A DNA stretch of 64,000 nt from Mycocentrospora acerina (GCA_022701365.1 JAKUHH010000080.1:188436-252435), one strand, 5' to 3'. Positions 45,076 to 57,946 are shown, counted from the stretch's first letter. The notes: generated by a model not told the origin, from the sequence alone. Program-made: numbers and translations.

Positions 45076-46215
45076 TGTTGATGATGTGTGAGAGGTGACG
45101 ATGGCAGAGAAGGTGGGAGAGTTAAAAGCCTGCGAGCGGAATCTAGAAAAGCTACCAGCCCGCACAGACGTCACAATTCCTCCGGCCATCCCTCGGGACT
45201 CGTCCCCTCCACATCCGACTTCGATCCACTCACTACCAATCCTGCTGTGCGCATGATGAAGATGGCAAGGACATCATTTGAACATGAGTGTCTGAATACT
45301 TGATCTTATCAATCATGTCAATTCTTTGACCATGATTGTGATATCTCACATCTACATCTACACAGCTGTTCTAGAAGATGGTCGCCCAGTACCACAACTA
45401 TGCCCATGAGATGCGCCATAAGCGCTTGTTGGCCCAGCATTCAACAACCCAACTGGCAGACATTTTGAGATCCTATTTATGGGGCAAACTTCTTATAGAT
45501 GTGCTTTGACATGGGTGTAGACAGTTGCAGGTGGCCAGTAAAAGATACAACAACTATTTTGTTTTACAGTCCTTGACAGGCATCAACGAGATCCATGAAA
45601 AGTGTTCAATGTTAATTAACAAACTAATTTGTGATCTGTCGACATGAACAAAGACAATATCTCATCAACTGAATCAGGTGCATTTCAAGGCATCGCCTGC
45701 GCATCATCATCATCGACACGTGACGGTAGGCCGCTGCTAGCGCATTCAAAGTCGGCAAGAGCCAACTTCTCTCTCTCCCCACAGGTCTCCAACTGTACTG
45801 CACCTGCGCGCTCCACGTAGACAGACCATCTCTCAGTCCGGCGACACCATCTCACTGCTTCTTTGATATTCTGGCTCGCTGCGACCCGCAGCTTCGCGTG
45901 TGAACACAATCTCGCCTCGCGTCGCGCCCTAGATTAAAGCCGCACGCAGCTTTCTCAGCGCGAAAACAATACTGCACAACCAACTCGGGCTATTGAAACA
46001 GTTGCAATTGTGCACTCTGCTCGCTCAACTGCCACTCTTCTCTACACTCTGCGTACATCCTAGACATTGCTACTCCGGCTCTTGATTTGAGGTTCGAGTA
46101 CAATTTGCGTGCTGCTGTTTCGGCGCTCTCACCACGTCTTGTTCTATTTTCCCACATAGTCACTGGATCCCTATTTACTTTTCTATTCAGTCTGATCTGG
46201 CATACTGAGCTCATC
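45076..46215. promoter_or_regulatory. Divergent spacer, cit1 / seb1
   Basis: 1.14 kb between divergent starts. Short open frames only; a C/T-rich stretch before 46216 is probably the seb1 leader. Confidence 0.45.
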
Positions 46216-48393
46216 ATGGCAGCGATGAACGACCTGGAAAAATTGGGTCCGCTTCTACTATCTCTTCAAACATTAAAGGCACCAGGGGTTACTCCAACCA
46301 AGGTTAAGGAGATTACCGCGATTTGCGTAAACAACATTCAGGTATGACGACTTCGAAATCCATGCGTACCTCTTCTATTGATATCGGATCCGTACTAAGG
46401 CAGTGTTTTCAATTGTAGTCCGATGCGACCATTGTGCAGAAGATTGTTCAGCAATTCAAGAATAGTCCCGCCACCCATAAATTAGGAGTACTATACGTTG
46501 TAGATTCCATTACCCGCCAATGGGTAGAAAAGGCTAAGCTGGCTGGTCAGGCTGTATCTAAAAACGCTGCTCCTGGCACATTTGCTTCGGGCGTGCAGAA
46601 AGTAAGGGATGTGCTACCTATGCTGATGAACGACTTGGTGCAATCGGCGCCAGATAACCACAAGGATAAGATCATGAAGCTTTTGGATATTTGGGAGCGC
46701 GGCCAAACATTCCCGCTTGACATGCTTGCTGGATTTAAGCAGCACCTGAACGGCAAGAAACCCAGTACGTTCATTCATTCATCCATCTCGCATAGGTTAT
46801 TCATTTCTTAACATCATGTAGTCACGATCGCGCATGCGCAACTAAACCATGTACCCAAGAGCAATGACCTTGCACAGTTTGCAGGTGCTCAGACTAACCT
46901 ACAGCCAGCAACCTTTGCAAATTTACCCACGGCCCAAACATCCCAAGATCCTGGTGCTCTTTTTGCTGCGCTTGCTGGCTTTGGCCAACCAAATGTACAA
47001 ACTAATGCTCTACCCTCTGCACCGCCTGCATTTCCTTTCATGCAAAATATGGTGCCGCCGCCACCCCCTCCGGGATTCGTGCCACCGCCGCCTCCTGTAG
47101 CGAATGGTCAATCTGCTATGCCCCCGCCACCTGCGGGAATGAACGACTTGGCAGGTCAAATACTTCAGGCTATGAGTGCAGGAACAATTGCACCTGACCA
47201 AGCAATACAAGTGCTCAATGCTCTGGCTGTAGCTCAAAATGGAGGCGTGCCATCACTGCCACAGCCTTCAGCCGTGACACAAGGTCAGTCACAGACCCAG
47301 TCTGTTGTACACAGTAGCCTTCTACATGATCAGTATGAACGCAATGGGTATGAGCAGAACGATAGTAGACTTCGAGATCGTAGTCGATCACCTGATTTCC
47401 GTCAACGTCGCTCCCCTGTGCATAGATCTCCGCCTAATCCACATCGTCGCGAGAGTCCGACATATGGTGTCTATGATCCCAGCGCAGGCGCTGATGGAAG
47501 CGCAAACCGCTTTGAACAAGGTGAGCGCGGTCGTGGTCGTGGTAAAGGCCGCAACGGTCGTAATGATCGTAGTGAGTATCGTCAACGTACACCGCCACGA
47601 AGACAGCAGAGTCCATCTAGGAATGCACATGGATCTTCAAAGTTCATTGAGAGGGACGAAACCCTACCACGCGACAATATAAGAGTTCTCAGTCGCACAT
47701 TGTTCGTAGGTGGCGCAGGCGGGACTGAAAGTGAGATCCGAGGCATCTTCAGTCGGTTTGGTCAAGTCCAAACTTGTATAGTCAACCAAGAAAAGCGACA
47801 TGCGTTTGTCAAGATGCTGACCCGACCTGATGCAATCGCAGCGAAGAAAGGCATGGACAACCTACAAGACCCTGTGTCTCAACAGAAGGCACGCCAGGTA
47901 AGGAAGACGTTCTCCTTGGCACTGCGATGTCCTGACAAATGTAGACAAGATGGGGAGTAGGCTTTGGCCCACGAGACTGTAGTGACTACGACTCTGGAGT
48001 TAGCGTAATTCCTCTACATCGCCTTACTGACGCTGATCGCAAATGGGCGTTGACGGCAGAGCATGGTGGAACAGGAGGTCGGGCGCTTGAGGGAGGTATG
48101 GTGCTAGAGGAGCCTGATATTGAGATTGGCGCTGGTGTTTCTTCAAAAGGTAAGCACAGAACCAAGGTCTTTCGCGTACTTTCTAATTTTACCTAGCGAT
48201 TAGCCGCCGTGTTCCGACCGAAGCTGGGCGTGGCGCCCGTGCTCGTGGGAATGGGCTCGACAACGGGCCGCCAAAGTCTCGGAAGCACAATCGTACATCA
48301 AACGATCCCCGACACATTTCTCCTCGACCAGAACAGGGCGTAGCAGTGCCACCCGCCGTTCCTGGTTTCGGCTTTCAGCTCCCTGGATTTTAA
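46216..48393 (+). CDS. seb1: Nrd1/Seb1-like RNA-binding termination factor
   Basis: RNA polymerase II CTD-interacting, RNA-binding protein for transcription termination and 3'-end processing (Nrd1 in budding yeast, Seb1 in fission yeast). Five exons: 46216-46341, 46419-46764, 46822-47897, 47945-48149 and 48197-48393 (649 aa). The CTD-interacting domain is at residues ~1-150. A Pro-rich stretch follows (~residues 230-260) and an Arg/Ser/Gly-rich segment (~330-440). The RRM is at about 447-515 (SRTLFVGGAGGTESEIRGIF, HAFVKML). The C-terminal RWGVGFGPRDCSDY and EEPDIEIGAGVSSKAISRR blocks are characteristic of Seb1. Exons 4-5 were assembled from splice signals. Confidence 0.9.
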
Positions 48394-48821
48394 AAGATTC
48401 ATAATGTCTGTTCGTAACATCTTTGGGGTGGTCGGTTCGCTCAGCGGTTTTAATGCATTGCATGGCGTTATAGGTACGGCAACAGCCGCCTAAAAGATTT
48501 GTAGGATTCAGCCCACGGCGAGCTCCCCTACTGCTATCCTGTACGAATATAGTGATTCGATTTATTAGGACTTGGCAGCAAACTTATTCGCTGCCGTCTG
48601 TTACTCTTATATCTTCGTGTTTATGGAAAATGAGACCTTGGCTTGCGCTCATCAGAGTAGTCAAACAATCTCACTGTGTTGTTGTGTACTGATCTTGGAT
48701 TTCTTTTTTATGTTGCGTAATTCGCTGGCCTTTAGCTCTAATGCTCTCATATCTGTTTAAACATAGGCGCAAGCTGTGCCAGCTGCCTACACTTCATCCA
48801 ACCCCCTCCCCCCTGACATTA
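48394..48821. other. Convergent spacer
   Basis: 428 AT-rich bases between two convergent genes; nothing recognised. Confidence 0.4.
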
Positions 48822-49546
48822 TCAGTTCTCCTCCCAGCTCAATCCAAATCGCCCTGGGGCGTTCTCATATTCCTTGAGAAACACCAAGACCTCATCGGCA
48901 GTCAAGGCCTCCACGATAATGCCTGCGTTCGCCGGCGCGACGAACCCACTGCGAACAGAGTTTTTAACCCACTCGATCAGCCCGGTCCAATACCCGTCCA
49001 CATTGTATACAATGACCGGCATGTCATGAATACCCAGCTGGTTCCACGTCGTGACCTCCATCAATTCCTCCAGCGTGCCATACCCTCCCGACAGCGCGAC
49101 GAATCCTCCACCCGGCCCGCCAGCAATCACCTCCTGTGCCATCATGCGCTTGCGGGTATGCATGTCCTTGACGACTGTTGTGCGACCAAAGACGGAAGCG
49201 TCGATATTGTGCTTGGACGGGTCCTCAGGGTCGACGTTTTGCTCGTAGCGGACGAGAGGCGCAGGGATGATGCCGTGGACCGAGTCTGGGCCTGAGAGCG
49301 AGACGAGTGTGCGTGCCACTTCGCCCATCAGGCCGACTGTGCCGCCACCGTAGACGAGGTGGATGTTCGCTTTGTGCATGGCGTGGGCGAGGGCGCGCGC
49401 GGCCTCGAGGTGCACAGGAGAGGTGCCGCTTGAGGCGCCACAGCTTGAGGGGAGTTAGTATGTGCATGATGTGGGGGAGTGCTTGGGAGGTGGGCATACA
49501 AGACGCAGAGAACAGGTTGCTTGGGGGTGGTGCCGTTGGTCGCCAT
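48822..49546 (-). CDS. LOG-family cytokinin-riboside-5'-phosphate phosphoribohydrolase-like
   Basis: Rossmann-fold LOG/YgdH-type enzyme that releases a base from nucleoside 5'-monophosphate; often misannotated as lysine decarboxylase. Exons are 49546-49500 and 49443-48822 (47 + 622 nt = 222 aa). The splice creates VLCVFCGASSGTSP, the family start, with the nucleotide-binding glycine loop next (VYGGGTVGLMG). The HTRKRMM motif supplies the Arg-Lys pair. The catalytic motif PGGxGTxxE appears as SGGYGTLEE, with Ser in place of Pro; the Gly-Gly, Gly-Thr and Glu are kept. The length fits the family. Physiological substrate unknown. Confidence 0.85.
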
Positions 49547-49966
49547 CTTGTATGTGTCGTTGTAAGGTTTGCAGTCAAAGTCAATGCGCGGGGAGAGCAG
49601 AAGGTGAATGACTGTGATGTTGGCTGACGTGGAGGAGGAAGAGGGGTGGTGTCACAAAGAACAATTGTCGGTGAGTCAAGAGGTGAGCTTTGATACGAGA
49701 GGCCAGCAGCCAGAAAAGACGTGTCACTTTGTGCATCGCCATGAGGCCCGCTCCCGCAGACTCACACGCGCTGGCGGGGACGCGAACCTTTGAGGTACAT
49801 TTCGTCATGGAGGTGGACCCTGGCCGCTAGCTTTATGTGGAGTAATGGCTTGGTCTTGGCATTCCTTCCGTCTCTGTCGACAGTTGAGATGTGACCTTTC
49901 ATCTGCAGCCACAGCGTCGGTCAATTTTTGCAACTGGAATCGCTCGATTCCTCTCGAGTCACAGTC
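49547..49966. promoter_or_regulatory. Bidirectional promoter region
   Basis: 420 bp between divergent starts of the LOG-like and CLPTM1-like genes. Confidence 0.4.
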
Positions 49967-52000
49967 ATGGCTGAGGCACTAGCGCGTCCGGAGGCAGAGC
50001 AGAGCGGCGGCGTAAGTGTTGCTGAGGTCCTGGCCTGAATCGGTGGCTAACATACAATGCAGTTTTTGAAGTCGGCCGCCAGCAGTATCGGCATGTTCCT
50101 TCTCATACAAGGTGGCATCAAGTATTTCATGTCCTCGCCCGCACCAGCAGCGCCTACCGGTGATGTTGCGCAAGGAAACGCCCCCCGGGCGGTTGCCGCC
50201 AACATCCCCGCCTGGGAGAATCGACCGCATCAGCTCGATGTCGGTGCAGAATACAGCCATGTGCCGCATAATCTCGCGCCCATGTGGAATGCAGGGACTG
50301 CGCTCGATATTGCCATGTATATCTCTTCATCGGTCGCCATGCCTCCGCTCAAATCCATGCCCAAGGACTCGCTACTAATCGATGAGACCAACTTCGTCTA
50401 CGGCGACTACAAGGAGAGCAGAGAGATTCACACCGAGTTTGCAGTTCCGAAAGAGGTTCAGCACAATGCGACCCTACTCGCTCACTTCTATGTGGCAAAG
50501 CACGGCAGCGTGCTTGATCCCACGTCGCCTAGATACGACCCCTCCAATGCCTACCACTTCATCCGCCCTTTGACGCAATACCAGAAGAAGAAGAAGATCG
50601 CCAAGACGAGGAACTTGCTCAGCGACATGCCCGAGCAGGAAGAGAAGGAGACAGAAGAAGAGAAGAAGGCGCCCAAGGTCGTAGCGTCGTACTATCATCC
50701 CAACTTTACCATCTCGTTGATTCCAGACTCTGGCCTTCTCAACTACCAGGCTATGCATCCTGGTCCTAGACAACATGTCACACTCGAATCAACAGGTCAG
50801 CGCGACGCGACTGGTCAACACGGATGGTACTACCCTATTGTCTTCACAAACACCTTCTGGCAGTTGAAGAAGAGTATGATTGAGATCAACGATACTGTCA
50901 CGACACTTCCATTGAACGTCGACCTCAACAATCTTGCCAACTGGAAGTTCAACCTTTACGCTGCCGTCGACGAGAATCTCCGTTCTCAGGCCGCAGCTGC
51001 TGCGGCCGGTCAGTCCAGTCCGACCGGTGGTGATGGCTCGGAGATGGAGATGTTCAAGGAGATTTTGATTGACAGCAATTCGTACCTGCTCGCCATTACA
51101 GCCGTCGTCTCTTTATTCCACATGGTCTTTGAGATGTTGGCTTTCAAGAACGATGTCCAGCATTGGCGCAAGAAGAAGGACAACGTCGGTACTTCGGTCC
51201 GCACTATCTTCGCCAACGTTGTCATGCAGTTGATCATTTTCCTCTACCTTCTCGATAACAACGAAAATACTTCGTGGATGATTTTGTTCGGTCAGGGCAT
51301 GGGCATTGCTATTGAAGCCTGGAAGATCACGAAGACGGCTGATGTCCGCATTCGCGAGACTGCACCAGGCTCTTTGATCCCGTATAAGATTGTTCTGGAG
51401 GACAAGCATGTCCTCTCCGAGACAGAGAAGAAGACGGAGGAGTATGATGAAATTGCCTTCAGGTATCTTTACATGGTTGCTGTTCCTCTTCTCCTTGCGT
51501 ACGCCACCTACTCTCTCTACTACGATACTCACAAGTCTTGGTACTCATTCATCATCGCCACGCTTGTCGGTTCCGTGTACGCCTACGGTTTCCTCATGAT
51601 GGTTCCCTCGCTCTACATCAACTACCGCCTTCAGTCTGTGGCTCATTTGCCCGGTCGCGCTATGACATACAAGTTCCTGAACACTTTCATCGACGACTTG
51701 TTCGCTTTCACCATCAAGATGCCCACCCTTCATCGTCTGGCAACACTCCGCGATGACGTCATCTTTTTCGTCTACCTGTTCCAGACTTGGAAGTACAAGG
51801 TCGACTACACCCGTGTCAACGAATTTGGACAGGGTGGTGATGACGAGGAGGTTGAGGAGAAGGACGCAAATAGACCTTTGGCGGCTGCGCCGGCGGCAGA
51901 TAAGAGTCTCAAGGTTCCTGATCAAGAGAAGGTGGAGAAGGCGGAGGCAGCCAAAGCGACGGGTAGTCAGAAGAAGGGCGAGGGGAGAAAGAGGAAGTAG
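49967..52000 (+). CDS. CLPTM1-family membrane protein
   Basis: Homologue of cleft lip and palate transmembrane protein 1, an ER/Golgi multi-pass protein linked in animals to receptor trafficking and lipid scrambling. Exons are 49967-50011 and 50063-52000 (15 + 646 codons, 660 aa), donor GTAAGT. An N-terminal hydrophobic helix (SSIGMFLLIQGGIKYF) precedes a large lumenal domain with family stretches such as HPNFTISLIPD and YPIVFTNTFWQL. C-terminal helices occur at about residues 340-380, 395-420, 480-545. A loop after the helices contains LRDDVIFFVYLFQTWKYKVDYTR, typical of the family. The C-terminus is Lys/Glu/Ala-rich. Confidence 0.9.
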
Positions 52001-52560
52001 ATTCCGATGTGGCTTTGGGGGTTACAGGGGGTTGAATTCAAGATAGGGAGGAGCTAGGGAAGGACAAAACGAGAGGAGGGGAGGACTGCTCCAAGAAGAT
52101 ACCGCAAAATTTCTAAGTCGGCCTGGGCTCATTGTGGTTTCAATTATTTCTTGCAGTAGCTGCAGAGGATTGTCAAAGAAAATTATCTACATTACTCAGT
52201 GCACATATGGTCATTCTTTCATGCTTCTGTACCAGTCACATGCTCTTTAGTATTTTAAGCCAAGGAGACGATTTCGAAGACCTGTGGTTCGCGCTGCAAT
52301 GATGACTGTCTGCACACGTGAAACAGACGCTACAGCCAGGTCTTGCAACCACAGACGGTTGGGCTGCGATGATGTAAGGAGCGGGGGTGAAGAGGAGGTG
52401 AAGCTGTCCCTGCAGATAAACATTCGCTTAGGATGGGCCAACGCGTATCTAGTGGACAAGGAAAGCGCGGGACCAAACAGCAACTACAATGTCGTGCAGG
52501 AGCATCATAAACAATACGTCGCGCCTCCCTTGGACTCGATGAAGTGCCTTCTCCACCAAC
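52001..52560. other. Intergenic spacer
   Basis: 560 bp between two same-strand genes. One open frame (52284-52607) overlaps the next gene start and has no support. Confidence 0.4.
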
Positions 52561-55394
52561 ATGTCTTCCCGCAATCTCCCCAGCACGAAGCCCCTGTCGA
52601 CCGCTGAACGACGCTCGGCCAATGCCAACTACACATCCACCACGCGACCCCGCGGCGCACCCCCGACGGCGGGCGAGGAAAACGAACGTCGCGCGACTAC
52701 CGCAACATCGCACAGCCGGAAACAGCCCGTCGCCATGGGCGCGTCTGCGCTGGTGAGCGAGCGGCGCACCGAAAAGCGCGAGGTGCGCGAACGGGATACG
52801 GAAACCCGGCGGACGAGGAGCCCACTGAAGCATGCGAGTGAGAGCAGGGCCAATGCTCGCAGCCGTGGGGAGAGACAGGCGCGCGACGTCGAGAGACCGT
52901 CTCGGACCACTTCGTCGCGGAAGGCGTCGCCAGAACCTGTCCCCACGCCATGGGCGCCCCAGGCTACGCTCATCAAGCACACGACGGCTCCGCTTGCGAC
53001 TCGTGTTTCGATACCACCACTGGCTTCAACTGCTCCTGCCGTGTTGCAGCCTATACCGCTTGCCCAGTTGTCGTTGGACGCCCAGGAAAAGGCTATTCTT
53101 GAGGACTTATTGTTTGCGTTTATGGGATTTGAAGGACAGTACATTCGATTTAGCGACATATACAATCCACATGAAGAGAAGGAACGCTTGCTGGGCCCGC
53201 AATTTCGCATACTACATGGCGTGGATCAGAGTCTGAGAGATTTGTCAAAGTCCATGTTGAAGATGGCGACACACTACATTGCGGTCGATGCGTGCGTTGA
53301 GGTGCTCAGCAGGGAGGAATATGGCGCAGTCAACCATGCATTGTGTGCAGCCATACGGAGACTGCTGAAAGACTACCTTACATTGATTGCGCAGTTGGAG
53401 CACCAGCTATTAACCAACCCTTCCTTCACGCTCCATGTGCTCAGTCTGCATACAAAAGAAACAAGTCACATGTTGTATCAGCTATACACAACTGGCATCG
53501 AACTCCTGAAAGCAAATGGCATTCTGGAAGACGACAAGGACGAAGACGATTCTGGAGATGATAGCAACGACTTCGAGAACATCTTGGAGTCACTGCGCGA
53601 GGGAGGCAACACAAGCAAGAAACTCTGCAAGGGCGGCAGCGTGCTTGGACTCATCACAAAACGGCTTTCGTCCATGTCTGGAGATCCTGCCGCGCGGACG
53701 TTGCTCACAACGCTTCTTCGTGAGGCTAGCAGACCGTACATGGCCATGTTGAACGAGTGGCTACATCATGGAGGAATCAAGGATCCGCATTCTGAGTTTT
53801 TGATCAAGGAGCAGAGGAGCATCAAGAGGGAGAGACTAGACCAAGATTATACCGACGAGTACTGGGAGAAGCGATACACGGTCCGAGATGCTCTCGTTCC
53901 ACCGCAGCTCGAGGCCGTCAAAGACAAAGTGCTTCTAGCTGGAAAGTATCTTAACGTTGTTCGGGAATGCGGAGGTGTTGATGTGAGCAAAACGGTCCAA
54001 GACGCGCCATCGAGTTTTGACGACCCACGATTCTTGGACAATGTCAACTCGTCGTACGCATACGCAAACTCATCGCTCCTCAATCTCCTCCTCACAACCC
54101 ATCAATTACCTGCACGATTACGTTCACTCAAGCACTACTTCTTTCTTGATCGATCTGATTTTTTCTCCTACTTTCTGGAAATGGGCGAACTTGAGCTGAA
54201 GAAGCCAGCAAAACACGTCAACGTCGGCAAACTTCAGTCTTTGCTTGATCTCGCTACACGACATGCTGGCTCTGTCGCTGTGGAAGATCCGTACAAGGAA
54301 GACATCAAGGTCCAGATTAACGATACTGGACTTACAAACTGGTTGATGAAGATTGTCAACGTTACAGGTCTCGACCAGGACGCTACCGCTACATTGACAA
54401 ACTACACACCCGCAAGTACAGCACCCATTACCGACGATACTAACATTACAGGATACCAGGCTTTGGTTTTTGACTATGCAATGCCTTTCCCACTGTCATT
54501 AGTAGTTAGCAGAGTCACACTAACGCGATATCAACTGCTCTTCCGCTACCTACTCAGCTTGAAGCATCTCGAGATGGATCTTGCGAAGTGCTGGGGCGAG
54601 CAGGGTAAAAACGCAGCTTGGAAGCATCGGTCTAGAAACCCACGCATCGAGCTCTGGAAGCGAAAAGCGTGGACACTTCGCGCGCGTATGCTTGTCTTTG
54701 TGCAACAACTCACATACTACTGCACTGCTGAAGTAATCGAGCCGAATTGGATATCGCTCATGTCCCGACTTAGCGATGAGAGCAAGGAGGAAGGGAAAGG
54801 CAAGGGGAAGACAACTGGAGACGGGAATGGTGCTCCTCAGGTGGAGAGGACCGTGGACGAACTGATGCAGGACCATGTTGATTTCCTTGCGACATGCTTG
54901 AAAGAGTGTATGCTTACTAACAGTAAGCTGTTACGGGTACGTAGTTTGATTACACTCCTTTTTGCCTATAACAGTATACTGACAGTACCCAGATCAACAA
55001 CAAAATCATGTCCACCTGTAGCATGTTCGCTTCATTCACCTACTCTCTCTCTCGGTACCTCATCACAGGAGATCCTGATCTTGTCTCCCAAGTCAATGCC
55101 TCTCTCCAACCCCCCTCTCGCCCATCGCGGCCTGGCAGTGCATCTACAGTCCTTCCTGCCTCCCGTCATACCACACAGGTGGTGTATGACCCCCAACGCG
55201 TCGACAAAATGTACGATATGCTCGCCAAGTACGAGGAAAATTTTACTCGGCATCTTAAGATCTTGCTGGACACTTTGAATTACTTGGCGGCCACTGAGAC
55301 AGTTGTGTTTTTGAGCTTGTGTGCAAGGCTTACAAGTGCAGGAGAGGGTTTGAGCGGATTTCAGGCCCCGATGGGTATGGAGGGCATCATGTAA
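52561..55394 (+). CDS. Gamma-tubulin complex component 2 (GCP2/Spc97/Alp4)
   Basis: Spindle-pole-body microtubule nucleator subunit. Exons are 52561-54936 and 54993-55394 (792 + 134 codons, 925 aa), intron 56 bp, phase 0. Residues 1-160 are Arg/Ser/Thr-rich and disordered. The GRIP1 domain starts near residue 180 (ILEDLLFAFMGFEGQYIRF), with YGAVNHALCAAIRRLLKDYL and PHSEFLIKEQ downstream. A YWEKRYTVRD segment and KVLLAGKYLNVVRECG follow. GRIP2 includes FDYAMPFPLSLVVSR and LTRYQLLFRYLLSLKHLE. These patterns fit GCP2 rather than GCP3. A low-complexity Lys/Gly insert is near residue 745-760. Confidence 0.9.
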
Positions 55395-55723
55395 ATGGTA
55401 ATATGGGTCCGTATGTGGTCCGTTCTTCGGAAAGAGGTTGCGAAGTTCCAGGTGTTTAGGTGAAACAACCTCAGTGCGATTCAGAGTGAGTCGAGTAATG
55501 TTTCTCAGCGTTCAAATGATACCAAAGTGTGTCTAACATGGGCACAATTCTTCTTCCGTTGAATTTCTTTCCAATGTCTGGTTTCGTCCGCGGTAAACCA
55601 AGAACGCGTCTTGCTGTCTTTGTGTCACTCTCATAGTTGCCGCCTTTTCCTAGGCATTCCCAAAGTCCACTGACAGCATCACGCCCTCACAACACCTCCT
55701 ACTCATTCACAGTCATAACTACA
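55395..55723. other. Intergenic spacer
   Basis: 329 bp; C-rich leader toward the next start, no gene. Confidence 0.4.
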
Positions 55724-56140
55724 ATGAGACACTCCTACGCCACCGACATAATAAGACCATATTTACCCCTACTCACTTCTACTTTCACACTTCAACAAAA
55801 CATGTACCCCTCAACTACCCTCCCAAACTCTCATAGGCATTTCCACGCCCACAACCCGTCCCACAAAGCCCCACACCTCTACACGCACATTCCCCTTTTC
55901 CTTGTCATCGTGTATGCTGTCCTCGCTGTGATATACCTCTTTTTCGTGTTTATCTTTGCTGTGTATGAGGGGCAGAGGATTTTGCAAAGCGATGAAGAGT
56001 GTCAGCCGTTATGTAGGTCAACACTTGTACGAGAGAGGCAGGACATGCAATGGAAAATAAGTATATACGGGACTTTCAGTCAATGGAAGGGAGATGGCGG
56101 TGATGATAGTGGTAATGAGGAAGATGACGTGGAAGTTTAG
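55724..56140 (+). CDS. Small single-pass membrane protein, hypothetical
   Basis: 138 aa. The ATG at 55724 is preferred over one 87 bases upstream because the intervening DNA is a C/A-rich leader. A His/Pro-rich N-terminus precedes one strong transmembrane helix (HIPLFLVIVYAVLAVIYLFF, ~residues 57-80). A Cys-containing cytosolic or lumenal segment and an acidic tail (GNEEDDVEV) follow. No family recognised. It converges on the SDR gene with a gap of 94 bp. Confidence 0.5.
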   Translation: MRHSYATDIIRPYLPLLTSTFTLQQNMYPSTTLPNSHRHFHAHNPSHKAPHLYTHIPLFLVIVYAVLAVIYLFFVFIFAVYEGQRILQSDEECQPLCRSTLVRERQDMQWKISIYGTFSQWKGDGGDDSGNEEDDVEV

Positions 56141-56234
56141 TTTCATTACAGACAAACAAATCTACTTTTGATTCAACAGGTTCCCTTTCATTGCTTCTAC
56201 AACAAGGGTTGATAAAGTGCCAATGTCAAGTAGA

Positions 56235-57434
56235 CTAAGAAGTAGTAAACGGACATCCCTTCTCAACACTATCCTTTCGTGTCCTCTCCTTAATAACCTC
56301 AACCGTCAGCTTCATCAACTGCTCTCCTAGTAACGGGTCGTTTGCTTTTTCACTTCCCTGTTCCACAATCGCTGGCGGGCAGATGTACTGTCCGCTCTTG
56401 GTTGTTGTCGTCGCTGCAAACATTGTGCTTACACATCCCTCAAACTGCGTCTTCTTGAATGGGTTTGCAAGCACGCTCATCCCGTAGCCTAGTAGCGGGT
56501 ACGCCTCATGGATGTGCTGGGTCGACTGTCGTGTCTCGACGATACCTGGGTGTGTCGCGTTGGCGAGGATGTTGGGGTGCTGTGGAGTGACATGGCGGGC
56601 AAGGTATTTTGCGTAGAGGATTGTAGCGAGCTTGGAGCGGCCGTAGAGGGGCTGCGGGCCAATGTCTGTGTTGAGTTCCTCTACCGAGGCGAACTTTGTG
56701 TCCTTGGGGGCGTTTTCATGGATGTTGGAACCAAGGTTGACGATACGGACAGTGTTTCCTTTGTCGGCTGTCTTTTTCAGTGTGGGCAGGAGATGCGAAG
56801 TAAGTACAACATGGCCGAAGTGATTGATGGCCATGTGCAGGTCGATACCGCTTTTGGATAGTTGGTAGGTCATTATGCCGCGAGCGGCATCGTTGATTAA
56901 AATGTCGATACGGTCGGTTTTTTGGGTGATTTCAAATGCGGTTTTGGCCGTGGCTTCCCAGTCCGAGAGGTCACAGTTGAGCCATTCGACTTTGTTTGCG
57001 GCCTCATCGCCCATCTCCTCGCGGATCGCTTTGATGGCATCGGCAGCGACGTCTTCACCGATGGAGATTATGAAGAGTTTGGAGATGTTTTTGGTGAGAA
57101 GAGTGTGTGTGCAGCCGTAGCCAATACCTTCTGAACCGCCGGTCACGACGGCGACCTTGCCGGTTAGGTCAGGTACTTCTTCCAGAGAGAACTTGGATTC
57201 TTCTGGTGCGAGCTCGTGGGTATTACCCACGATTTTTCCCAGGTTCTCGGCGATGGTATTCTTGATGGCCTGCATTTTGGAGTTTGCGGGAACTGGGCCT
57301 TTAAGACGGTCGGGGTTTTCTGTAGAATAGTATCTAAGAACAGATTGAGAAAAAAAGGCTCTTGGGATCAAGGATGGATTGACTTTGGAGTATCGTAGGG
57401 AAAGAGCAGGTCTAAATAATTTGAAGGACTGCAT
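56235..57434 (-). CDS. Short-chain dehydrogenase/reductase, retinol-dehydrogenase-like
   Basis: NAD(P)-dependent SDR, single exon, 399 aa from the ATG at 57434. An ATG 63 bases further upstream is less likely. The N-terminal ~65 residues are Arg/Ser-rich with few acids, compatible with mitochondrial import. The Rossmann domain starts near residue 90: VAVVTGGSEGIGYG is the nucleotide-binding loop. IDILINDAARG replaces the usual NNAG. The active-site Ser is in IVNLGSN and Tyr/Lys in YGRSK (about residue 265). C-terminal half is typical of the retinol-dehydrogenase/WW-oxidoreductase-type subgroup. Substrate unknown. Confidence 0.82.
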   Translation of the reverse strand: MQSFKLFRPALSLRYSKVNPSLIPRAFFSQSVLRYYSTENPDRLKGPVPANSKMQAIKNTIAENLGKIVGNTHELAPEESKFSLEEVPDLTGKVAVVTGGSEGIGYGCTHTLLTKNISKLFIISIGEDVAADAIKAIREEMGDEAANKVEWLNCDLSDWEATAKTAFEITQKTDRIDILINDAARGIMTYQLSKSGIDLHMAINHFGHVVLTSHLLPTLKKTADKGNTVRIVNLGSNIHENAPKDTKFASVEELNTDIGPQPLYGRSKLATILYAKYLARHVTPQHPNILANATHPGIVETRQSTQHIHEAYPLLGYGMSVLANPFKKTQFEGCVSTMFAATTTTKSGQYICPPAIVEQGSEKANDPLLGEQLMKLTVEVIKERTRKDSVEKGCPFTTS

Positions 57435-57946
57435 GACTGCGATTATCTCCAAATAGAGAGCTGCATCTTGCCCTCTTACACGATGTCTAAACCACACTAG
57501 AAGCAGCGTGACGTCCTCATGCTGATCAATTCCACCAATATCATTTGTCGTGATGTCTACATTACATCGTTACAGTGTTTACTTTTGAAGCTCTAGCTTG
57601 CGTTGGGCAATGACGGCGTCTCTGCTCGAAGCTGCCTAGTGTTGGCGTTATCGATAGAAAGAATGGCTGTCATCACGAGATCAGGTGTGTTCTTCGTGAC
57701 ACCAACGTCACACTGTCGCGTGGCCCCACAATTGTTGCTTAGGCAAACATTGATAACAGAAAGCAAACAAATTATCTTGAATTTCCCCTAGAGGTCCATG
57801 ATGACGACCCAATGTCTTGCACGGTCCTCATATGCGCAGGTCGTTTGAAAACACTTTAATTAGGCTATCGTATGACCCTCTTGACCGTTACTTGTATTGC
57901 TGACAACTCACAAGCATCCATACAGGCAAATACACAAATCTGCATT
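57435..57946. promoter_or_regulatory. Divergent spacer
   Basis: 512 bp between divergent SDR and hypothetical gene starts. Confidence 0.4.
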
